A stretch of 64,000 bases of DNA from Mangifera indica (lineage: Eukaryota; Streptophyta; Magnoliopsida; Sapindales; Anacardiaceae). Positions within the stretch are counted from its first letter, which is position 1; each line of letters starts with the position of its first letter. The position numbers and the translations under genes are program-made. This document shows positions 24,835-38,130 of this stretch, one piece after another. The notes below the pieces were generated by a model. That model saw only the letters and a program-made list of their open reading frames with translations. It was not told where the DNA came from and did no database searches. The stretch is from the NCBI RefSeq assembly GCF_011075055.1, contig NC_058155.1, positions 6,339,537 to 6,403,536 on the forward strand, in the 5' to 3' direction.

Positions 24835-27800
24835 ATGGCGTCCTCTAAAATCATGAAATCTTCTAATTCGCGGAATTCGGATCTCTCCAAACGTCCTTCT
24901 TCTATAAAACTGCAGACTCAACAACAACAATCACCACAGCAGCAAACGCCCTCTTCAGCAATGACGGTGGACGGAATTCTCCGCGACGTTTATAACTCGA
25001 CGGCAATGTCGTCGACGACGACGGATGCCACTCTGCTCGACGCGCAGATCACGTTGATCGACACGGACGATCATACTATTGGTAGTAATAATGGGACTAA
25101 TAATCAGAGTGGTGAGCAGAACGGTGTCGTTTCAATGAGTTTGGGGAAGAGTGTAGATGACGTGTGGAGAGAGATCGTTTCGGGGGAGAAGAAGGAGATG
25201 AAGGAGGAGGCGCCGGAGGAGATGATGACGTTGGAGGATTTTTTGGTGAAGACCGGGGCTGTCGATGACGTGGAGAAGGAAAGTGGAGCTGACGTCGATG
25301 TGAAGTTGCCGATTACGGAGCGTTTGAGTGGCGGGGTCTATGCTTTTGATCTGGCCCCGTCGCCGAGTCCCTTTCAAGTGGAGGGAGCGATTGTGGGGTT
25401 CGGAAATGGAGTGGAAGTGATTGGTAGTGGTGGTGGAATGAGTGGAGGAAGAGGGAAGAGAGGGAGAGTGATGTTGGAGCCCTTGGATAAGGCGGCGCAG
25501 CAGCGTCAGAGGAGGATGATCAAGAATCGTGAGTCCGCTGCAAGGTCTAGGGAAAGGAAGCAGGTTGAAGATTGTGCTTTTTCTTTTGGAAATTATTTTG
25601 TTTCTTAGGAAATTTTTTTTTTATATTATTTGTTTATTTACTTTTTGCAGGCCTATCAAGTGGAATTGGAGTCATTGGCGGTGAGGTTGGAGGAGGAGAA
25701 TGAGTGTCTGTTGAAAGAGAAGGTAATTCTACTGGTAGAATGATCTGAATTAAGGATTACTGTTTATTTGATTGTGCTTTTAGCTACATTCTATACTACA
25801 TTTTTTATATTGGTGATAGTTATATAGTATCTGAGGTTCTTATGCTTTGGTTGTTTGGTTATGTTATTCTCTGTTTTGATTTCAGGTAACCCATTTTGAG
25901 AAATTGCCATTGTTCATTGGAGAAATATTGATCAAGATTAATGAGTAATTTGAAATTATGTGGCAGGCAATTTAGCAAATATATAAATTTTTATCTCAAA
26001 TAGTATCATTTATGATCAGTAGATTTTCAAATGGTTTCACTAGTTATGAGTTCAATGTTATTGTGCTGTGTGAGCACAATTATGCTTAGCTGCCTGGTAT
26101 TCTGCTGTGTAAGCACATATATTAGATATTTGTGCATATTTGTATGATTTTATTTATTTATTTATTTTTGGATGGAAGAGTGGATCATACACTAAAAGCA
26201 GATATCAAACATAGTGCATTTGTGTTCCTTTTGTGACATTGCTATATATCTTATTCTATGTGGGTTATTTGGTCAAGTTATGAAACACAAATGTATTCTT
26301 ATCCCTAAGTTTTTAAGTAATTTGGTATTTTTACTATCAAGAAATATGCTTTTCCCTTTTAATCTCTTATTTTCATATTCTAGGTCTCCTCGATCTCATG
26401 TTTTTCAATTCCATATATTGGTGTGCCTTGACTTGTCTGGTCAGTCTCTGTAATGTTAGGTACAGATGGCAAAGTCAAGAACCTCTTTACGGTTATGAAA
26501 TATGAATTGATTTAGTTCATTAACCTTTTCTTGGAGAACTAAACCTCATTGTTTTAATGCACATTGAATAAGTTGGTTTGGACCATCACAGTGACAATGT
26601 CATGACAACATCAAAAGCTGTATTTCTTCATTATGCTCTGTTCTTTTGTTAAGCCATTGGTCCCTAATTGAAATTTGAAATTTGAAACCCTCTGGATCTC
26701 TCAAACTTCATCAATTAAGTTGATAGGAAATTTTTGGCTCCTCTTATTAGATGGTCCAAGGAGCCAATCCAATGCATATTCGTTTTCTGTTGGCTCTGTT
26801 GATGCACATTTGGTTTTGATTTCCTAAGTTTGTCTGGAAGTATATAAAGACAATGTGATGATGATTATGTCACTGTTTCCAGAAATAGTGTGTATGCATG
26901 TTACACTACACTTCTCTTATTGTTTATGGTGTTTATAGAGGTTTGTAATGCCAGTAAGTAGGAGAGAAGACCAGGTTTAAAAAAGAGATTGAAAATTGTT
27001 TGTCTGATTGGTTAGGATGGATGTAGTTTTGGGTGAAATGGGTTTAAAAATGGAAGAACTTTTGTTATGAGTCACTCTCTTTATTGTTTTGTTCAGACCT
27101 CCCCTTTTTATTGAAACTGATACATAATGTCTCAATGAGAGTAGCCATGAGAGCCTTAGATAAATTTAGCTTTGTTATAACATTTTCTATCATTATTATA
27201 TGTTTTTGCATCTGATTCATACTTTAAAAAATATATATCAACTTAGTGTAGGTCGGTAGGTGAGTTATTACTGATTCAGTTGCAGTCAAAAAATGTTGTT
27301 ATATTGAATTTGTATATATTTATACTCTATTGTTTGGTGGTGCAATATGGTTTAGATTCTACTTATGTCCAGTTTGATTTATATGATAGTTAAATTTGTG
27401 TTGTATAAGTGAACAGAAATATGTTGTCATTTGTTCAAGTTGTACTATTTTTTTCAATTGATGTTTAGGACCATGTATTCTGTGTCAGTTTTCTTCAAGC
27501 CGTGTTGTCAATTTGGTTTTTCTTAATCCTGACTAACCAAAATCTTCATGTGCAGGCTGAGAGGACCAAGGAAAGGTATAAGCAGGTAGAGTTTTATCCT
27601 CTTCTTCAAAATGGCCTATCATTGCATTTGGTATGAGGAAATAATCTTCAGGTTAATGATGAAGTAATTCAGGAATTAAACAGGAGATATACACATCTGA
27701 GCTATATTCAGGTTTGCAAGTATATTTGTAATAAAGGACCAGCATAATTGAACAATTATGTGTTGAGAATGATAGCTTTGTTAGTAAGCATACAAACTTT

Positions 27801-28816
27801 AGAAAATCTTAATATGTTATATCATCTGTAATCATTATGATTTGGATCACTTTAAATGAAAAAAATTAGTTTTGTAAATTAAATATAACTGATTATTACA
27901 TGTTATCTTCTTTAATGTTTTTTAATTTTGTAATAGTATATATTATTAATTATTTTAGTTTGGTTTTTGTGCTATGATAAATCTCTGAACTTCATCAAAT
28001 ACAAATGTTTTAAATTGCATGAACACAAAACTGTAGAAAGTTAAATAGGTTTGATTGGTTTAGTTTTTTGATGCAACATGTTTCTCTTTCAGAGCCCTTA
28101 TCTATGATACAACTCTCATGGCGTTATCAAAATTTATCATTATCTCTTATCCAAGTACTTATGAATCTAGTTAGGTCATCCTTGGAAGTATTTTTCTTTA
28201 AATAATCTAACCTTAAGGACCATTTGTCTTCAATATGCATTTTTTATTGTATGAGTAAATTGTTGAACATGTAATTGTTGTCATATGTTTGGATTTTGAT
28301 GATTGTTGGACCTGAACAAATGCAAGGGATTGATAAAATGAAATGGCCCTCGACTTACATCCCTGAGTTTATTGGTTTTATTTTTCTTAGGCCTGGGAAA
28401 GTTTTCTAGATGTTCCCCGACTAATAAATTTTGTGGTGTACAATTTTATTCTTGAGTCTCCTACGTCAACATCTTATTGTGCTTAAGAAAATTATGTTTG
28501 CATGGGTTCCCCTGTAAAATTTACTAATTTCATTTATTAGAAACTGTGAGAAGAGCTTATGTGAAGGAAACTGGTTTACTTATATTATGATTTGAAGGAA
28601 ACTGGGTTTGATTTAGTTTTATCTTGTCCTTACTGAGAAAAAATGAGGAACAGGATAGATGGGAGACATTAAATTAGTAGGACCTAGTAAAGTGAGTTAC
28701 TCCATATCTGATTTTGTTGTTGATTTTTCCTGTAGCTCATGGAAAAAGTGGTTCCAGTTGTTGAGAAGCAAAGACAACCTCGTATTCTTCGGAGAGTTCG
28801 CACCATGGAGTGGTAG
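24835..28816 (+). CDS. Group A bZIP transcription factor, GBF4-like
   Basis: Nuclear DNA-binding protein of the ABI5/AREB/GBF4 clade, which binds ACGT-core (G-box/ABRE) elements. Exons: 24835-25563, 25651-25722, 27556-27585, 28736-28816; 303 residues. The N-terminus resembles GBF4 (MASSKIMKSSNS). Conserved group A blocks: SAMTVDGIL (41-48), KSVDDVWREIVSGE (105-118) and MTLEDFLVKTGAVDD (131-145). The basic region is complete: NRESAARSRERKQ at 231-243, with Asn231 and Arg239 at the invariant spacing. Leucines 249, 256 and 263 start the zipper, and the protein ends RVRTMEW. Exon 1 stops exactly between basic region and zipper. Introns 2 and 3 are long (1.8 and 1.15 kb). Abscisic-acid related regulation is usual for the group but not shown here. 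GBF4-like is the best fit; EEL/DPBF types are the alternative. Confidence 0.93.
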
Positions 28817-29500
28817 GTCATGTTTTGTTCGGTGTGTAATGCAAAACAAAGACCTTTTGCTGACCTAGGTATGAAGTATGGCTCCAACTTCATTTCAGTG
28901 AAATATCTTTATTTTAAACGTACCATTTCAACCAGATGATCGTAAGAGAGCAGTAGAACTGATTATTATTAATACAGGTGAAAATAGATTCTGTTTTCTG
29001 AGTCATTGAGAATTCCTTACCATTAAATGAGAGAGAGAGAGAGATGCATTGCACCTAGTGAGATAATGTATATGGAGTAAGTAGATTTATGTAGTTAGGG
29101 GTTGTTGCAATGCATAACTTGTCTCTTAAAATTGCTGATATGTTTTGAGAAACAAAAGATTCCAGATTAGTATGCTGTATTTATGTGTGGATGAGTAATG
29201 TCAACTCTTTAACACAGTATAGATTGGTGAGATTTACTTTGTGAATTTTCTGGAAAATTTGTTCCTTTGTGACAAATTTATGCCAATTCTGGGAAATCTC
29301 ATGTAATATTTTCTGACATGTGAATAAAGCTTTGGGACTTGAGAAAACCCAATTTCTATCAAGCGAAGGACGCCAAATTATTTGCTAATCTATATTGATT
29401 ACTAGTTCAATATGAATCTGTAGATTTATAAATTTTCTGCATTCAGATCAGTTTGATTCCTTTTTCTCGTCATCGATATGATTGAAATTAGTTTCTTGTA
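28817..29500 (+). other. 3' flank of the bZIP gene
   Basis: Probable 3' untranslated region and downstream flank. A canonical AATAAA at 29323-29328 is one possible poly(A) signal, though it is about 500 bases after the stop; nearer signals are weaker. A short GA repeat lies at about 29029-29044. No other gene is seen. Confidence 0.35.
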
Positions 29501-29502
29501 CG

Positions 29503-29791
29503 GCTGGATTTGAACCAAACTCGTTTGAGCTCGAGCGAGTCCGAAACGTGCCAATCCTAAATAAGCTTGAGTTGTTCGTTAAATTCATAAATTAAAAATT
29601 TTGATATAAAACAATATCATTTTGATCAATACGTATTAAAATGACGTCATTTTAATAATAAGTTAGTTAAAGCTCGAGCTCGAAACGAGTCAAGCTTAAG
29701 CTTGTTTGTAACGAGCTTGAGCTCAAGCTCTATTTTTGCAAATTGTGTTGAGCTTAAGTTTGACTTGATTCAAATCAAATCTTAGTTTCTT
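29503..29791. repeat. Dispersed GAGCTCGA-type repeat, copy 2
   Basis: The outer parts GCTGGATTTGAACCAAACTCG and, on the other strand, GATTTGATTTGAATCAAG are roughly inverted. Inside are GAGCTCGAGC, AAGCTCGAGCTCGAAAC and AGCTTGAGCTCAAGCTC words. The core AACAATATCATTTTGATC corresponds to the AACGATATCGTTTTT core of copy 1 at 928-1243. Confidence 0.55.
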
Positions 29792-30967
29792 GTAAACCTT
29801 TATACAGAGGCATAACTAAGAATAGGAGAGTTTCCCAGCAACAATAAATGTGTTTTAACAGTTGATGTAGCCTCCAGGTAGATGCTCCCGTTGATGGAAA
29901 TGAAAGAGCGGCAGCCTGCAGGTGCTCATCTAAAGTTTTGTCCTCCTGTTCCGAGGCAACTGCTTCTGAAAATTTTATTTATAAGCACTTTTGACCCTCT
30001 TCTTTTGCATATGCCTTTTTTTAACGAGTGACGGTATAAACACTTATAATGAGTACTAATTTAAACATCAATAATAATATATTATCGTGTAATTAGATAT
30101 TATTTTATCATTTATTCAAAATTATTTAGTTATATAGTAAGATATTATTATTGATATCCAAATTAATATTTGTTATAAGTGTATATAATTTTATTGTTTT
30201 TCAAAGGGTTATTATCACTTAACTGCCTTTAAGTTCTGAGTTTTGTTGACACCCTACAGGGTTAGAACAGTATCTTACAACTCCCCTGACATTTTAAAAA
30301 TTTGTCCCACACCTTTCTTAGTGAATGCGGTTAAGTACAAGCCACTGTAACTAGTAAGGAAAAAAATAAAGGAGAGGTCAGGGTGTTATCAAACCAACTT
30401 ATTTTGATTTCAACCCTTGTGCCTAATCACAGTTAAGTTTTTGAAGATGAACACCCAACAATTCAGCAGGTATCTTGTGCTGCAGGTGTACGGATTTTTT
30501 GCGCAGCCAGAGGTAGGGGAACTTTTGTTATAGAAGCTTTTAAAGAGAGAGAGATTATAAAAGGGAGTGCAGGGAAATTTCGCTTTATAGATTTTTTTTT
30601 TTTATAATCTTTATAAGTCCATTTATTATGCAGTATTGTTTACATTGAAGAAGGATATTGAAGGAGATTTATCTTTCTTATTAATAAACGATGCAAAGGG
30701 GAGGTTTGAGAAATTTTTATGAAATAGAAGGGCAGCTGTGGAAGCTAGTTTATATTATATTTATCACAATCAAAATTTAAGTCTCGGGGATAATAATACT
30801 TTTTTAATAATAAAATTAATATATTTATTTTGAGTATATGAATAGTTATATATTTGATGTGTATTATCAAATATTAAGGTAATTTTGAATTAAAGATAAA
30901 ATAACGTCAAATCTCATCGTGACATATTATGTGTGTATTTATTTGTATTTAAAATGGATACTTATAA
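29792..30967. repeat. Spacer with an AT-rich MITE-like repeat at 30030-30180
   Basis: At about 30030-30180, ACACTTATAATGAG and GTTATAAGTGT are inverted ends around a palindromic AT-rich core (ATTATCGTGTAATTAGATA... AATTATTTAGTTATATAG). A related core without clear ends lies at about 30830-30950. The remaining sequence has no recognisable gene. Confidence 0.5.
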
Positions 30968-31305
30968 TATTGAGGTTGGTCCACCCATGAGAGGTTGATC
31001 TGACCCATTTTTACAATATTGCTCATGACAATTGAGGAAGGTTGAGGGCAGTTGGGATTATATTTAAAGTCTCAAAAGTTGTCGCTCTCAACTCCCTAGG
31101 CATGTAAACTAAAATGTAGAAAACAAAAATACTGTTCTCCTCTCTTATCATTTTTCATAGAAGAAATCACACTCAGAGAATTAATCTCAACAGTACATTA
31201 AAGAAAATTAGGTTGTGGAAATCTAATCATTATGCTTTGGATCATCATCAATCACTCGTTTATATTCTAGGTATGTAAACTTGATTTTATATTTAATTTT
31301 CAATA

Positions 31306-31318
31306 TTGGTATCAGAAC
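31306..31318 (+). promoter_or_regulatory. Primer-binding site (initiator-Met tRNA type)
   Basis: TTGGTATCAGAAC directly after the left LTR of the copia element matches the common plant primer site TGGTATCAGAGC with one change. It fixes the element as plus-strand oriented. Confidence 0.75.
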
Positions 31319-33105
31319 GTGGAAATTAGGTTGATGATTGACCTAAAATCATGCTTGTGTTTATGTGGAAATTGATTATGGATTGTCTTGATTTTTATGG
31401 CCTAATTTTATTAAATTTGGATTTGGGGTTTATATTCAATTTATGCGAATTATATGAAATTGGTGACTTGAATCATGTTAGGAGGAATCTTGAATGATTT
31501 TTACATGATTTGCATTTAAAATTACGTTGAATTTAGCCCTAAATCTATGAAATCAAAGCCAAAAATTATTGAAAAACCGTTACCTTTAATGCTTTAGTCT
31601 TGTTAGATTTCACGGAGTTTTTGTTGGAATTTGGTTTGAGTAGGATTGTTGGCTAGAGCTTTATAAAAGCCCCAACCTTTCATTGTCGTTCGATGGTTGG
31701 AAGACAACCAATTGAACTGATCGAAAGGTTAGGATTTTTTATGCACATATGGGTTGCAATTGAGTTGGAAAAACTTGATTATTTGACTTATTGGTTAATA
31801 TGTTGTCTAAGCCCGTTGGTCAATGGGTCAACTTACATGGCAATTGGATAGCTCAATCTGAGTCAACACCTAATGGTTGGTTGACTACTCAATCGTCCAT
31901 GTTTGACTGGCCACCGATCGAAGTCCTTCAATGGCATGTGAAGAACTTTTTTTTTTGGCATGTGTGACATTGTTCTAGCACATGACAGTATGTAGGAACA
32001 CTGTTTTAGCACATGGCAACATGTGAGAGCTAATTCCAATGCGTGGCAATGCGTTCAAGCTCGAATTGGCATGTAGACTCAAATCTAGGGGCTCCCATTT
32101 CACATAAAAGCTTGAATGACCTCTTTTCGTCTTAAGCAAACTCGTAATGGTATTTCTGAACATATGCGTTTAATTATATAGTGCAAAATAACATGTTAAT
32201 ATATATTTGTTTGTGTTATTATGCATGTGTAATTTATTCTTGTCAATTTTTCATGTATAGGATGAATATGTTGACTAAGACCTATTATCTAAACTTTAGG
32301 ATGATGTCATCTCACAATCTAAATGCACACATTGGGACTATGGATGAGAGATATAAAAATTTAAAATATAAGTGCATATTCTTAACCCAAAATGAGAGGA
32401 TATATGCTCTATTGATGTCTATGTTTGATCATTTGACTCTTACAATAATTAATCTTGCCTGAAACAAGAAAGCAAATAATTTTTGGGATTATGTGGAAGG
32501 ATTACAACTTGCTAAAGAGTGAAGATAAATGTAAAAAAATCCACAGCTTTTTCTATTCTCTCAAATCAATGAAGTGCGAGACACATAAGGTATCGCAAAC
32601 AATATAAGAACTCTATCGTGGATAAAGTAACTCCAAGGATTGTTGGGAAACAAGAAATGGTTTTTCTTCAAAATGATTGGAGACCAAACTATAGTTATGA
32701 AGATTAATTAATAGTTAGAATTCCATGTTTTAATGCTTATAAGCATCGATTAAGAATAGTTTAGAAGTTGGCCCTTGTCATAGTTGAAATGATAAGGTTT
32801 CATGTGTATAATCCTATAACATTAGAATTTCTTTTTCTTGTGATGAATGTTATTGCATTACAGACACACACATCATTGTTATTTCTATTTGTTTATTCAT
32901 TCAACAATTGTTATGTTGTTTTGTGGGAATTCTGAGATTGATAGAATTTAATAAAATTTTCTTATAGAATTAACATTGACACAATTGGATTAAATTTTAA
33001 AATATTGATCATTTAAACCATAAAAGATTATTGAAAATATAGTAAACTTTTAATTATATATCTTACGGGAGATATTTTTTAATTTTAATGCACAATTGTG
33101 ACAAT

Positions 33106-33108
<3 letters not shown>

Positions 33109-33200
<92 letters not shown>
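33109..33200. repeat. (TA)n microsatellite
   Basis: An uninterrupted run of about 46 TA units inside the copia element, just upstream of the gag inverted repeat. Such lengths are unstable and may be misassembled. Confidence 0.97.
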
Positions 33201-33203
<3 letters not shown>

Positions 33204-33429
33204 ATATATCTATTCATTAGTTAATGTTGTGTTTAATATGTCTATGTAGTCATATAAACAATAACATATAAAAATATTATTGCTGATTTGAATAAGAGAG
33301 AAATTGTATGGGGCAATAATAATATCTGATGTTTGAAAATGCATTACGTATTTGACAAACAAGAGGTTTTGGAGGTCATGAATCAAGAAATGAAATAGCC
33401 CCAGTTAGCTAATAGCCAACATCATAATA

Positions 33430-34453
33430 ATATCTAACACAAGCATGATATGGACACATAGGACATGTGAAAAAAGAATAGCTTGATTGCTCGAGAAATT
33501 CCAATTGGTTATATGAATGACAACCTAACATATGAGTACAAACAATATAAGACTACATATGCCATGTGGGTGACATTAAAGGAAAAATTTGGAAGAACCA
33601 ATGTCTCCAAGCTTAGGTAGTTAACTATCAAATTCAACACTTATAAAAGGTTGCCAATAAAATGATGAAACAACATATGAGGGAAATGTTGAATATGATA
33701 ACAGAGTTGAGAACGACTGTGTATAACCTGACAGATGAACAGTGAATACATGTTGTTATACAATCTCTTCCCGATAGTTGGGAAAACATGAAAGTCAACA
33801 TGATCCATAATAAAAATATCAGGACATTTTTAGACATTGCTCGTCATCTTGAGGTAGAAAATAAGCGCTTAGAAGCAACTAGACTATGTGCTTATGCATA
33901 TGTTGCTGAGTCTAACTCTAAGAAATTCTTTGGCTTCAAGTAAAAGTGGCGTAAGTCTAAGAAAGGGAAGGAGATTGTTCAAGGACTGATGAATAAGAAC
34001 AAGTAATTCAAATGCAAAAGAGGTAAGTGCACTGGAAAGAAAGATAAGACCAAAATGACTTGCTATAACTGTGGCAAGAAAGGTTACTTACCCTGTAAGT
34101 GCACAAAGCCAAAAAATGTATTGTCTCATTCTCTCTCAAATTATGAGATTTATGTTTCTAGTATTGTTTCATTAATTGAATCTTATTATGTGGACTATAG
34201 AGTTAAGACTTATAGACCATATAGCTCGTGATAGGGAAGCTTTTGTAGAGTTTCGTCAAATCCCGAAAGAGATACGATGAATTTATATAGGTAATAATAC
34301 AAAAGTTAAAGTGAATGAGATATACACATGCAAATTAGTTTTGTGAGGTGGCAGACCTTATCCCTACATGAAATCCCATATGCTCCACAAATTCAGTGAA
34401 ATTTGGTATTTGTGCTTGTTCTTTTAGAGTTAGAATGTAATTTACATTTCTCT
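33430..34453 (+). pseudogene. Copia gag remnant, left arm of a long inverted repeat
   Basis: The plus-strand reading gives a broken copia gag (UBN2 type): TYAMWVTLKEKFGRTNVSK, then MITELRTTVYNLTDEQ, VVIQSLPDSWENMKVN, FLDIARHLEVENKRLEA, and a zinc knuckle CYNCGKKGYLPCKC in which the expected His is replaced. Several stop codons interrupt it. Sequence beyond the knuckle (34140-34453) is non-coding. The whole stretch is mirrored in 34466-35490. Confidence 0.8.
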
Positions 34454-34465
34454 CAGTCCTGCTCC

Positions 34466-35490
34466 AGAGAAATGTAAGTTATATCTTAATTTTAAAAGAA
34501 CAAACATAAAAACCAAATTTTGCCAAATTTCTGGTCCTTATAGTACTTTATGTAGATATAAGGTCTGATTACCTCATAAAACTAATTTACATGTGTCAAT
34601 CCCTTTCATTTAAAATTTTGTATTGTTGCTTACATAAATTTATCGTGTCTCTCTTAAGATTCAATGAAACTTTACAAAAGCTCCTTTGTCGCAAGCTACA
34701 TAGTTTGTGACTCTTGAGTTTATAGTCCATATAAATAAGATTCAATTAATAAAACAATACTAGAAATATAAATTTCATAATTTGAGATAGAATGAGACAA
34801 TACCTTTTTTGGCTTCGTGCATTCACTGGTAAAATGACCCTTATTGCCATAATTATAGCAAGTCATTTTGGTCTTATCTCTTTTTCCAATGCGTTTACCC
34901 TTTTTTCATTTTAATTGCTTGTTTTTATTCATCGGTCCTTGAACAATCTCCTTCTCTTTCTTGGAATTATGTTGTTTTCGCTTGAAGCTAGAAAATATCT
35001 TAGAATTGGATTTAGTAATATATACATGAGCACCCGCCCAACTACTTCTAGGTTCTTGTTTTCTAGCTCAAGATAACGTGAAATGTCTGAGAAGGTCTTG
35101 ATATTTTCATTATGGGTCATGTTGACCTTTATATGTTCCTAACTGTTAAGAAAAGATTGTGTAACAGTCTATACTTGTTGTTCATCTGTTAGGTTATGCC
35201 CAATCGTTTTCAGCTCCATTATCATATTTAACATTTTTCTAAGATATCGTTTTAACGTTTTATTGGTGACCTTTTTATAAGTGTCGAATTTGATAGTTAA
35301 CTACCCATGCTTGGAGACAATGATTCCTCCAAGCTTTTCCTTTAATGTCACCCACATGGTATGTGTAGTCTTATATTGTTCGTACTAATATGTTAGGTCG
35401 TCGTTCATGGAGCTAATTAGAATTCTTCCAGCAATTGAGCTATTCTTTTTCCATGTGTGAATTGTGTCCATATGGAAGAAATTAAGGCTA
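34466..35490 (-). pseudogene. Copia gag remnant, right arm of the long inverted repeat
   Basis: The reverse strand repeats the left arm: MTHNENIKTFSDISRYLELENKNLE parallels MIHNKNIRTFLDIARHLEVENKRLE, and the zinc-knuckle region is again present near 34845-34870. Paired positions keep a constant sum of about 68920 (for example CCATGTGGGTG near 33562 against 35359), so the arms are collinear. Divergence is visible throughout, so the duplication is not recent. Confidence 0.8.
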
Positions 35491-35899
35491 GAATCTTGCT
35501 GTGTAGGTAACATGGTGGCATGCAGATTTTTGGCTAACGATCATGGTTACATGTTCTAAGTTTGTAGGAAGGCTTACCCATGCAAAGTTGTGAGACTAGG
35601 GAATTTTTTTGTTGTCTTGTGAGTGTGATTTTAGGGGCTGATTTTATTTGCATGAATCTTGAAGTTGTAGCAAGGGTGGAATTTATTTACTTTGTGTTAT
35701 TCATGATGAAATCCCAAGGGGATGGAATTGGCCATGCTATGAAAACCATGGAGAATCTGTGTGATGCTTGTTATGAATTCTTTGTGGGACGAATTTTAAG
35801 GTGCAGCCAAGGAATTATTTTGAGTATTAAGCATGGTGGTTTCTTGGCTTTGTAATTCAATATTTTTGTGTAAAACTTATGAATCTTTGCTGCTCATGT

Positions 35900-37800
35900 A
35901 TAATAGTAATTTGAAGTCGTTGTATAATAGTTCTTGATGATTTACGAGAGAGTTTATGTTGTGATTATGCCAATAAAATGTAAGAATTGATGTACATCAT
36001 ATTATATGTCTTAAGCTTATGGAATTCATGAAATCTTGTTGAATGTGTTAAAGATTTGGTAATTTGACCTTGTATTTCATAATTCAAGTTAAAGAAAAAA
36101 TATTTAGGATGTTTAAAGGTTTAACATAGATAGCCTTGATTGATGGATTGTCAGAGTTTTGCCAAAAGATCATAGATAACAGTAAGGAACGAAACTCAGG
36201 TTTGTGACACGCGACTGTGTGTAGATAACACAAGCCCGTGTGTCAAAATTTTCCAATAAAAGAAAAACAATAAAGCATAAGCATGCTCGACTTGAGGAGG
36301 TCATTACACAATTGTGTGTTATGGGATACTCACCCCGTGTATGACTTCTCCAACAATAGATGTAAAAGGAAGAACAACCAAGTATTATCAAATTAGAGAG
36401 ACGCTCGTTCCTTACAAAGTTTGCCCCCGTGTTTAGTCCAAGGAGAAGCATAGAAAGATATAAGAACACACCTTTGTAAGTGAAGGTCATGGGAAAGAAA
36501 GGTTAAGAGACATATGCATAAGATACTTTAGTAAGAGGAAAAAACTATTTTACCTTTAAGTTGTGTACATATAGGAGAAAGAGGAAATAGAGAGAATAAA
36601 AGACCTTAATAAGGTAATAAAAGATAGTTAGACATAGAATAAGTATCTGACTATATGGAAGACGAGATAGACCCTGACTGAGTCAAATTCTAGTAAAAAA
36701 TTAGGAAAGTTAAGGTAAGTGGTACACATCTAGATAACTACTAGCTAAGTGTGTAAGTAGCGAGATATGTGAAAACGATAGGGCTTAATGAAAGATAGAT
36801 ACCCATAAGTGCATCATGTACTTGGCATCAAAGTGCATTAGCCATATAGTTCAGGTGTGCACGGTAAAGGATTGTGACATTTCAGTTAGTTTCTCACATG
36901 GTCAACGGAATGCATTACATACGTACATGTGGTCAATGGGATGCATCATATACGTACTAGTGGTAAAGGTCATCCAAAAATGATTTTTAGATAACAATTC
37001 CACAGTTAGCATACGCGGCAATGGAGGGACTATCACTAGATTTTTCTGTGTGACCAGGGTATCACAGTTAGCTAGCCCACTAGCTGTTTGGCTTGTGCAC
37101 AAGACATAATAATGAGTAGACATGCAAGGTGTCATTTGTTTTCACTAAAGCTTCATATATGTCGAGTTCAATTTAGGCCTTACTAGACTATGTGAGATTA
37201 CCTATTTTAAGGCATAAGGGTGCCAAGTTATGACCATGTAAAATCTCCAGCATTAGAACGCCAATTTTAGTTATGTTTTGCTATATGCCAAGAGGTCATT
37301 TATTTATTAAGTGTTTTCACTCACGCTTTGTTTTTTGTAGTTTTGTAGGTAAAGATGAGTAACAGGGCATGTGAAAGACTAGCGGTTCAGTCAAGTTGTT
37401 GCATAGGGGTAAAAGGCAAAATCAACATTTTCAGAATTTATGTCATTTATATGTTTATGTTTTTAATTATGCATGTTATGGATTTTTGATTGCTTTCAAA
37501 CACTTGATTTGTAATAATGGAGGATTTTAAAGTATTTATTCAATTTACACATTTTGCACGTTTTTAAATATAAGTGAATTAATTACATGCTCTTGAATTG
37601 CGTTGTTTTTAATTAAGAAATCAAGTAGTTTATGTCTCTTTGGGCATATTCCGTGTTAGGGTATGTTTTAGGAGAGGACTGTTACATAAGGCTTACCTCA
37701 TGTTGGTATCCTTAGACTCATTATTGTTATTCGATATTTATTATTAGTGTTTGTTATTTTAGTTTAACACATTTGACTACATGTGATATGATTTATAAAA
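35900..37800. repeat. LTR-like insertion of uncertain limits inside the copia element
   Basis: Contains words typical of Ty3/gypsy LTR and leader sequence in plants, such as GACACGCGACTGTGTG, AAGCCCGTGTGTC, CACCCCGTGTATGAC and, further on, TTTTGTAGTTTTGTAGGTAAAGATGAGTAA. No convincing coding sequence is found. The open frame 35580-35855 just before it is not recognisable. Limits and class are guesses from sequence style. Confidence 0.35.
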
Positions 37801-38021
37801 CATGACTAAAAAAATAGTTAAATTTAAATTAAAAATTTCAAGTAAAAGGGGAAGACTTATCTATTACGTATGTCCATTGGTCAACCGATCTTGTCACTTA
37901 TATGAGAGATATAACTTAATTATAGATACATAAGAAAATAACACAATTATTTTTTATGGATTAAAGTTGGTGTTATTAAATAAGTTTAGAGTACAACTAG
38001 ACTAACAAATTATTTTAGTTT

Positions 38022-38023
<2 letters not shown>

Positions 38024-38094
<71 letters not shown>

Positions 38095-38130
38095 TTATTT
38101 ATTTATTTATGTATGTATGTATATATATAT
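38024..38130. repeat. Compound microsatellite (AT)n (TTTA)n (TGTA)n (TA)n
   Basis: About 33 AT units are followed by five TTTA units, three TGTA units and a short TA run, just upstream of the right copia LTR. Confidence 0.95.

Larger units (their letters stand above)
33430..35490. repeat. Long inverted repeat, about 1.02-kb arms with a 12-bp spacer
   Basis: Arms 33430-34453 and 34466-35490. At the centre TTACATTTCTCT (34442-34453) faces AGAGAAATGTAA (34466-34477) across the spacer CAGTCCTGCTCC. Any transcript crossing it in either direction could fold into a long hairpin. Confidence 0.85.

Noticed and set aside
24524..24856. 110-codon frame overlapping the bZIP start codon
   Set aside because: It begins upstream of the TATA box at 24743, has low-complexity Pro/His/Ser composition and no family features; it is not an upstream ORF of the mRNA.
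35580..35855. 91-codon plus-strand frame
   Set aside because: It sits within the rearranged copia element just outside the inverted repeat and no family could be recognised.
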